Part shown: positions 56,865 through 64,000 of the stretch, in pieces
Position numbering within the stretch: position 1 is the first letter of the stretch
Layout: every line of letters begins with the position of its first letter
Origin: Benincasa hispida
Taxonomy: Eukaryota; Streptophyta; Magnoliopsida; Cucurbitales; Cucurbitaceae
Direction of reading: 5' to 3'
Assembly (NCBI RefSeq): GCF_009727055.1
Contig: NC_052360.1
Span: forward strand, 67,092,526-67,156,525
DNA length: 64,000 nucleotides
Made by a program: the position numbers and the translations under genes
The notes under the pieces: model-generated
What the model saw: only the letters and a program-made list of their open reading frames with translations
The model's database searches: none
What the model was told of the DNA's origin: nothing

Positions 56865-58738
56865 TGATAGAGTAAACTAACAAGCAGCGGAAGAAATCAG
56901 AATCAATAAGCACTAAAATTACACTTAATTTGAGTTTAAAATGTGCATTGAAATAGTTTTTCAAAAGAGGGTTTTATGAACACATTACCTTTGTTGAAAA
57001 CTCTTTAATTCTAGTTAAAATCCACAAATAAGATCTTCAAACTCACAGTAGATCACCAAGAAGAGCTTCTTTACTGATCTCTAGCTTGGAATGTGTGGTG
57101 AAAACACTGAATTGAGATCAATTAGGGTGAGGTTAAAGAGAGTTTAGGCTGGAAGAGTTCAAAAATTTTCTCAAAAATTCAAGTTACATGTCCCAAATTC
57201 TAAAAAAATGGAACATATTTAAATGTTCAATACATGCAAGCACCAAGTATTAATGCAATTTGACACTTCAAATTTAATTAATTCTTAGGCTTAGGGCTTG
57301 GATTTAGTGGATTATTCCAACTAAAGTTGGATTATTTCACTAACTTGTTTTGTTGTTGTTGTTTTATTTATTTTTAAATTTTTCTAAAATAAAATTCATT
57401 TTTCAAAATAAAATTAAAATTGATTTTCATAAAAATCAGCTTTAATTAAATTTATTTATGAATTTCTAATTTTAAAATAAATTATTTAAATAATTAATTA
57501 AACACCTAATTGATACATGAATCCTATTCATACAATTCAACATTTAAATATTTTATACTCTTCAATTTCATTCAAAATTAAACACATTAATTATATCAAA
57601 TATAATCAATTAAACCCTAAATTGAATTTGGACATTATAAATTCAAAACCCTAATTTTGATTTGAACAATTCAAATTTTCTCAATTCACTAATCCAATAT
57701 TTAATTTACGAGTCAGTGAAGAGATCTTATGGACCTACAAATCATGAGCTCTAACAATTTATAATTAATTAATTTAAACTCTTTAAACCGAATTAATTGA
57801 TTTTCGTTACTACTGAGATATATTACTATAGTTCGATAGTTGCACTCTTCTCACTGTAGATATATTTCTGTCCACCATAACTATAATTAGTAAGTCGATC
57901 ATTCACAGATTGTTCGTATTTACAACTAGGTCAAAATTATCGTTTTACCCCTGTAATACATCTTATTCCTTAAGCTCCCACTGATCCTCCATTGAACAAT
58001 TGGTTTATAGTCCAACTTATAAACCATAACCCTCTCGATCATGAGAGAGCGAGGCCCCATTGTTCAATACCAGGAATCCGCGCTTAAGAGAACAACCTAT
58101 CTACTAATCCTAAGTCGGGTATGAGTGAATTTCATCTTGCAGAACTCTGTCCCCAGCTATCTATTTGGTCTTATCCCAAAAATGGGAGACTTATTGAGTA
58201 GTGTTGTTGGACTATTCTCACCTATAAAAATCAAAGGATAATCCTGAATAAACAGAAGTTCATAGTTAGCTTAGGATTAAGATCGAGTTACCCCAGGTCA
58301 TTGAATTTTAAATAGTCAATTTTAACAGTAAATAATTGTTTATAAAGAAAAGTGACTATTTCGAGTTCCGGTTTTATGCAAACTCATTGCATAGGATGCC
58401 CACACTCATGTGTCTCCACATGAATGATTTTGGGATCACATCATTTGTATCAGTATACAAAATGGGCCGTATCCAATAGTGTTACCAGGATGAGGTACCC
58501 AATCTCATCCATATACTTATAGACTATTTGGCTATATTTTAAAACTTGATCCTCTTTTATGTCGTCACATAATGTTAAAGTATTTATATTATAGTCATGG
58601 ATTCGTTTATTAGATTTTTATAACAGAATGCAATATCAATAACAATTTTATTGAATAAAATATTCAATAATACTTTTACTGATAAATAGAATATGTTCAC
58701 AATAATTACGAACTGCAAGTTTTAGAACACTCCCAACA
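56865..58738 (-). mobile_element. L2-b: solo LTR in L1-V
   Basis: On the + strand it runs TGATAGAGTAAAC...CTCCCAACA; flanks are GAGAG (56860-56864) and GGGAG (58739-58743), one change apart. Taking it out restores the L1 block GAGTGGCC seen in L1-II at 1851. Its internal blocks are those of the C and D LTRs. 1874 bases, non-coding. Confidence 0.85.
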
Positions 58739-59628
58739 GGGAGTGGCCAAATCACCGAATCAATAAGCCTACTATTTTGAGGATTCTTCTGATTGGGGAG
58801 CTGAGAACACAGCTAGATAAGACGAAATTCACTCATTTCCTATGTCTGGGTAAGTAGATAAATTGCTCCCTTAAGGGTTGATTCTGGGGCTTGAACAATG
58901 TGGTGTCACACCCTCTCTTGGCCCAAGAGGGGTTTGGTAATAGTTGGACTATGACTTATTGTTCATTAGAGGAACTAGTGATACTTAAGGAGTTAGATGT
59001 AACTATAGAAGCAAAATAATAATTTTGGTCCAGCTGTACTTACGAGCAATTTGTTAAGGGTCATCATGCTATTGGTTGGTTATATCTAATGGACACAAAA
59101 ATACATTTGTAGTGCGTAGAGTTCAACTATTGGTCTTTAGTGAAGTATCCAACAGTTAATGGATGCTGAATATTTTAATTAAATGAGTTTAATTAATTAT
59201 TCAAGTACCATTGAAGCTTTAATCTATAGGTCTATAAAGTCCCCTCAGTAGCTCAATAGAGATTATTGAGAATTAATTTTAGATTAATTTGAATTGTTCA
59301 AATTAATTGAGGGAATTAATTATATGTGATATAATTAATTTAACTAAATTATATATGATATAATTAATATAATATATTTGATACATTACAATATAAAGTT
59401 TATTTTGAGAGGAATTAAACATTTCAATATGCAAATACTAATTATATGGATGAGATTCATAAAATTACTTTTAATATAAATATGATTTATATTAAATACC
59501 ACAGATGATTGAGAGAATTCAAACTATAAGTTCTATTGTATTTGATACAATGTAAGCTTTAGGTTATATGTTATATTGGACATAACATATAGTATAATAT
59601 ATATATGTTATAATTAAGGTAGTTAATG

Positions 59629-59649
59629 TATATATATATATATATATAT
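59629..59649 (+). repeat. (TA)n microsatellite
   Basis: About ten TA units within the AT-rich part of L1-V. Confidence 0.9.
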
Positions 59650-60226
59650 TAAATAAATTGAAATATGTTTTAGTTTATTTAATTTTATTTTAAAATTTTG
59701 AAATTTAAAATGGAGGGAGTTATTTTCTGACTCCCTCCCCTTAAATCTCTCCAACACTCTCAGACGTTTGGCGAGTAGTTTTGAGTTTTCCATGTCTTTT
59801 ATTCTTCAACACACAAGGTCTGTGTAAGTGGTATTTTTTGCTGAAGATCTCTCTTAACGCATATTCACAAAGTACTACGCTAAGAAAGTTCTCCTCTCTA
59901 AATTTACCCTCCCTCTCCCAAAACTCAGAGCTCACACACTCCTGAGAATTCTCTTCTCATAAGAGAATACAAAAAAGACATTTGTGGTGGTGTCCTAATT
60001 GGGATTTCGTTCCTGTATGAATTGCTCGTGATTAGTTTAAGGGATTAAGTGAAGGCTTTGTGTTCTTCAAGGGTAAGATTTTCCTAACCCTATTCCTCCT
60101 ATTTTATTAGCATGCTATAATTTTTCATTGTTAATGCATAATTTTTTTGTATTTTAAATTTCCAATTCTGTGAAAATAAAATTTGTGACAAATCCTACTT
60201 CCGCAGTGGACCTTACGGTTCCTTTA

Positions 60227-60437
60227 GACCGAACTTTAACGACTTCGAAATTTTACCACCACGAAGTTATCAAGTGTTGGTTGATGACATACCGCTCGTA
60301 TATCTTCTGCTAGAGAGAAGCCACGAGAGATTCATAAGTGCACAAAATGCTGTGGCATAGGACATAACAAAAAAAAAACATGTATGTAACCACTGATAGC
60401 ACCAGGTACGAGTCCATCGAGGATAAACGACATGTAA
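60227..60437 (+). pseudogene. MULE transposase C-terminus with zinc knuckle
   Basis: It reads NFNDFEILPPRSYQVL, then REKPREIHKCTKCCGIGHN, KKKTCM, a stop, and LIAPGTSPSRINDM to the natural stop at 60435-60437. KCTKC-x4-H-x5-C is the CCHC knuckle at the end of MuDR-type transposases; the His-Cys gap is one residue longer than usual through an A run (60369-60378). A frame change lies between the two parts. Confidence 0.82.
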
Positions 60438-60449
60438 CCGAATCATATT

Positions 60450-60645
60450 CATACGTGATCATTTAGTTATTTCTAAACGATCATCTAGGTTAGACTAAAA
60501 GATTGTTTAGATCTAACTAAACAACCGTGTAGGTAAATATTCACAATCGTGTAATTAAATATATTAGATCAGAAAGTCAATGGTATACGATCGTCTTTGT
60601 TAGACTAAACGATCCTATAGGTTAGTCTAAACGATTGTATTAATC
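60450..60645 (+). repeat. ACGATCG-motif array between the MULE genes
   Basis: AAACGATCATCTAGG, AAACGATCCTATAGG, ATACGATCGTCTTTG and similar units every 20 to 35 bases, downstream of the transposase stop. TTAGACTAAA often precedes the unit here, which is not so in the copia leaders. Confidence 0.8.
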
Positions 60646-60779
60646 AATATTTTATTATCTAATTGAATTCAACTTGATGATCCAATTTTATTATATTCGT
60701 ATTGAAATGTGCAATGAATTTCAAATTACCGTAAATATTTATTAGCCCATAATTGGGTAACATATTGTTTCCTAAATAG

Positions 60780-62723
60780 TTGCATATTATCTTGTTATAA
60801 GCTACTTCTATCCTTTTTCGTTATAAGATATTCAACGAATTTTGCACAAAAAATACCACAATTAAGAGATTTTCCTATTGGAGGGTGACATTCGATCGTC
60901 TCATTTCCTATGACCCATACTTAAAGATGTGATGATGTTTATCATGACCAACGACTATCAACATGGATGGTATTGATCTGGCCACCTATTGTAGATAATC
61001 ATTCACGATGTCATCAGAGATGTAGTTCGGCATGGAGTCAAAGATCTTTATCTTGCAATTATATAGGTCGATAGCAGCCATCGACCAATATTGTAGAATG
61101 TTGATTGGCCTGAAGACGAATTCCACTTCTGTCCATGTAGGTTTGTATTCTTCAAATTGACAAAGAAAATAGTCGAGAAAGAACTAACAGTTCGCCTAGT
61201 ACTTCATAAACGGTCCTTGATTCGTCTAGACTGCCATGTTTCCAACCTCCATTACTAAACCGTCCGCACGAATGTTTGATGAAATACCTTCTAGTTCCAT
61301 GATGGCATCCTAAAGAAAAATATATATTAAATAAACCGCAATACTTATAACCATGTATTGAACTATAATTAAAATTGTATAATCCATCTCATGAAGCTCA
61401 ATCCACCACTGTAAATAGATATTGACAGAGGTTAGGTCTCAAATGTAGCTTACGGTGCACATGCATCACTAGAACATCCATATCCTAACATAAATAATTG
61501 AAGGTGTAATTAATTCTAAACAATCGTGTAATTAATTTTAAACGATCGTGTAGTTATTTAAATGATCTTGTAGTTAAATTAAACAATTGTGTAGTTAAAT
61601 CAAAATGATCATGTAGTATTATCTGAACCAACATATAGATGATCGTGTACGATCGTTTAGATTACATACATGATCGTTTACAATTACATGCACGATCATT
61701 TGGATTACATGCACGATGAAGTATTAAAAACAACTAGAATTAGAAAGACTCACATCACCAAGCACCCATGTGTTCTTCTCGAGTGTTTTGAAAAACTCAT
61801 TGATCCGGAAGGTATATACCACCGTTTGCGCCTCGTTTTTTGTTTTTGGATTGGGTCTCCATGTCTTATATGCTGACCATAGAACATCTGGGATCGGAAA
61901 TAACAGGTCATATGATCTATCCATCCTAATGGGAAAGTCAGGGATCGAGACGAATGGGTTTGGATTTATAACACCTGTGGGTGGTTTCAATTCCACCACA
62001 GATGGATGAGGCTCATTTGGAGGTGGTTAAGGTTATCTAGGCACATCCTGAGTTGGTTAAGCTTCTTGAGACTCATCTTCTTTTTTGGCCATTTTCACCT
62101 CTCCATGTGTATACTTTTTTGGTTTCTTCCTTTTCCGGCACTTAGGGCATTCATCATTCTTCTGCAATTAAATTGTTTGTTAGTGACTATAGTGTTAATG
62201 TCAGTAGTTCATACTACAGTCTTACCTTGTTTTGAGTGACCTCTTTTTGGATTGCACTATCTTTAACATCAGCTTGTAACTCAATGGTTGAATTCATGTC
62301 GAAGTGGGTCCACACATTAAACGGTTGTATAGCAAGTTGACCTTCATCGACGATCGATCCAATTGATGGTTCGTTGATGGTTCAATCAACTACGGATGGT
62401 TTGTTCTCCATTTCAATGCCTTCATCGATGATTCAACCCTCAATACTTACGTTCAATACTGAAATTGTAGTTCATCAGCTAAGGACGACTGCATGGGCTA
62501 CTCGTGGAGGGAGGTTCGTCCAACATCTCCCCCCTTGATCACCTACTTCATGTTCTTCTTGATCCATCGCTTGATGCCCCCCATCAACTGTTCGGTCACC
62601 ATCAACTGTTTGTTCACCCACATCATGATCCTGACCATGATCATGATAGGTTCTCCATTATTGCCCATACCATCATCATCATGGTCATCATTGGGGTTAT
62701 CCTGTAGAAAAAAAAGAATGAAC
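60780..62723 (-). pseudogene. MULE-borne Ulp1-like (C48) protease gene, decayed
   Basis: Right to left: a Lys-rich start with repeated acidic stretches (62723-62000), then SIPDFPIRMDRSYDLLFP and INEFFKTLEKNTWVLGD (61999-61724), a motif array that may be an intron (61500-61720), IMELEGISSNIRADGL (about 61300), and the C48 core: YWSMAAIDLYNCKI, IFDSMPNYISDDIV with the catalytic Asp, SIPSMLIVVGHDKHHH, and after a frameshift LNCGIFCAKFVEYLIT with the catalytic Cys. The catalytic His, usually followed by Trp before the AIDL strand, is not there. Ulp1 enzymes cut SUMO; the role in MULEs is unknown. Confidence 0.75.
61500..61720 (+). repeat. ACGATCG-motif array inside the Ulp1-like gene
   Basis: AAACAATCGTGTAATTA, AAACGATCGTGTAGTTA, AAATGATCTTGTAGTTA and CACGATCATTTGGATTA units, 15 to 25 bases apart. 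It lies between two coding blocks, where an intron would be. Confidence 0.8.
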
Positions 62724-63297
62724 ATAAGTTCTATTGCTATCTACACATCACATGCGCCGTAGAGATAGGAATGATTGTATGCGGTTACTTTGTTTTATGT
62801 GTGCATCATTCATCATCACATAGACAAGAATAGAGGCTTAGACATAAGTCCTATCGACTGTTTCGTATACACATCACATGCATCTTAGAAATAGGAATTA
62901 TGACATTCTGCATTGAGAAATGACGTGCTGTTATTTGTGTGTAGCATGATCGCATAACTTGTGCACAATCTTAGGAAAGGTTAACTAAAACCCTTCTCAA
63001 CCCTTTCATCGCATACTCATTGTAACTCTACGCTTTTATCAACTCTGCGTTCAACTCCGTCGCATAGGAAAAACCTTGATCAAAACACTATCCACCTCAT
63101 TTATTTTTACTACCGCAATAGAATCAAAGTGTATGTCACATATTTACTCAGTAGTCCCTGTGTCCGACCCTGGACTTACCAAGAAACCTAGGAAGGTTTA
63201 TACTTGGGCCTTGTTAGGGAAACTTGCATGTTCATCGCATAACACACATTACCGCAAACTCACATCATAACACACATCACAATTTACACGCATCATA
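62724..63297 (+). mobile_element. E4: 5'-truncated family-E copy
   Basis: It matches the last third of E1 (reverse) very closely, for example GACAAGAATAGAGGCTTAG, and ends with the GTGTCCGACC block and CACGCATCA at about 63297. The first two thirds are missing. It borders the MULE on the left. Confidence 0.75.
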
Positions 63298-63330
63298 TAA
63301 CTCTATAAGACTTGCTTTTTTTTATGTCTT

Positions 63331-64000
63331 TGTAAGGAATGTGTGTGCTTCTTTATATACTTTGATGGAGTTGACATTCAACATATAGAAGCAATTAAGG
63401 ATCTAAGCACTCTAACTTCATCAATTTTGAAGGAAAAGCATGCATGTTCATAATTTTCAAACTATTAGGGTTTCAGTATCATACCTTTGATGAAACCTTC
63501 AAATTTCTTGAGAAATCCACGTGAATCTTCCTCCTTTTCTGTAGTAGACCACCACCCAAGCCTTATCTACTATCCTCGGGCCTTAGATTGAGTCGTGGAA
63601 CTCAAATTAATATGAATTTTAAATGATTTAGGAGTTGGACATAAATAAGACATGGTGTTCTTCTTCCTTTAGGTGTTTCAGCATACAAGTCAGTCAAATT
63701 GAAGTAAAAAAACTCAATTTATAATCATTCACCATGCAAATAGTTATGAAGGAAGACTAGCCACTCAATCTTCCATTAAGGACTAAGTGGCATGAGGTGG
63801 TATTAAATGGAATTCGAGGGATTTTCCCACTTTCCATTTAATTTCCATTAATCAATCCTAAATAATAAATAAATTAGTATATAAAATTTATTTCAAAAAA
63901 CTGAATATAAAATTTAATTTTTTAATAAAAATTTTACAATTTTGAATTTAAAAAATTAAAAAAACTAATTAATTAATTACTTAATTTTGAATTTCTTAAA
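63331..64000 (-). mobile_element. L2-c: partial LTR, cut by the window edge
   Basis: On the + strand it starts TGTAAGGAATGTG, like the C LTR start TGTAAGAGTG, and follows with the CATACCTTTGATGAAACC block (C: CATACCTTTGTAGAACTC) and AT-rich L2 sequence. 63298-63330 before it is not assigned. Confidence 0.7.

Larger units (their letters stand above)
56331..60226 (+). mobile_element. L1-V: LTR inserted in MULE transposase, split by L2-b
   Basis: Starts TGTTAGGGTCGATGCCC at 56331 and ends about GTTCCTTTA at 60226. Pieces: 56331-56864 and 58739-60226. The MULE frame resumes at 60229. Candidate target duplication AATCG (56326-56330) and GACCG (60227-60231), two transitions apart. Contains a (TA) run at 59629-59649. 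No ACGATCG cluster of note within it. Probably a solo LTR. Confidence 0.82.
56157..62723 (+). mobile_element. Damaged MULE with transposase tail and an Ulp1-type protease gene
   Basis: Left piece: 56157-56330, the SWIM zinc finger end of a MuDR-type transposase (+). Right piece: 60227-60437, the transposase C-terminus (+), then a convergent Ulp1-like gene (-, about 60780-62723). L1-V splits the transposase. MULEs that carry an ULP1 domain are known from melon, Arabidopsis and rice. The transposase N-terminal two thirds and the left terminal inverted repeat are gone at the H junction; the right end is lost at E4. No terminal inverted repeats are visible, so the extent is a minimum. Confidence 0.8.

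Noticed and set aside
59741..59935. 64-residue minus-strand frame in L1-V
   Set aside because: It lies in the LTR, has no motif and no counterpart in other L1 copies.
62493..62762. Plus-strand frame with His/Pro repeats (62493-62762)
   Set aside because: Antisense to the Asp-rich start of the Ulp1-like gene; the repeats read sensibly only on the minus strand.

Overview
The window is intergenic plant nuclear DNA made almost entirely of nested, broken LTR retrotransposons, with one damaged Mutator-like DNA transposon (MULE) and a scrap of plastid DNA. I found no intact host gene. Plant nuclear origin follows from the lineages present: Athila/Tat-type Ty3/gypsy elements with a tRNA-Asp-like primer site, Ty1/copia elements primed by initiator Met tRNA, a MULE that also carries an Ulp1 (C48) protease, and decayed plastid rpl32, rpoC1 and ndhF. 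A cucurbit host is my best guess, because MULEs with ULP1 domains are known from melon and the gag sequences resemble cucurbit elements from memory. That is inference only.

Layout. Element A is an Athila/Tat-like gypsy on the + strand and forms the backbone from 12420 to 50971. It is split by four insertions: element B (12845-44675), solo LTR T2 (45028-47763), element E3 (48488-50339) and non-autonomous element H (from 50972). B is a near-complete Athila-like element. Copia element C (17535-37207, minus strand) splits its reverse transcriptase, and solo LTR L1-IV splits its 3' LTR. C is itself split by D (20850-28847, a gag-only relative of C) and E2 (30889-32544). To the left of A lies LTR L2-a (10953-12419), and abutting it is a minus-strand gypsy, G (396-10952). 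G is broken by L1-I, L1-II and L1-III. L1-III (3633-9915) contains the plastid chimera, E1 and solo LTR T1 (7723-9783). To the right, H ends abruptly at 56156 against a MULE (56157-62723), which is interrupted by L1-V, itself carrying solo LTR L2-b. E4 and L2-c close the window.

Most insertion edges are supported by TG...CA termini, 5-bp target-site duplications, and reading frames that resume across the gap. All coding regions are broken by stops or frameshifts, so nothing here looks able to move on its own. D and H have LTRs, a primer site, a polypurine tract and only a gag-like frame, so they would have depended on relatives such as C, A or B.

Three places look like assembly or library artefacts: a Nextera junction adapter at 23544-23581, an N at 49658 inside an exact 94-bp duplication, and a 25-C run at 44475-44499. 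The most unusual biological signal is a degenerate motif around ACGATCGTGTAG. It recurs in dense arrays inside otherwise different elements: L1 LTRs, the leaders of C and D, and the MULE.
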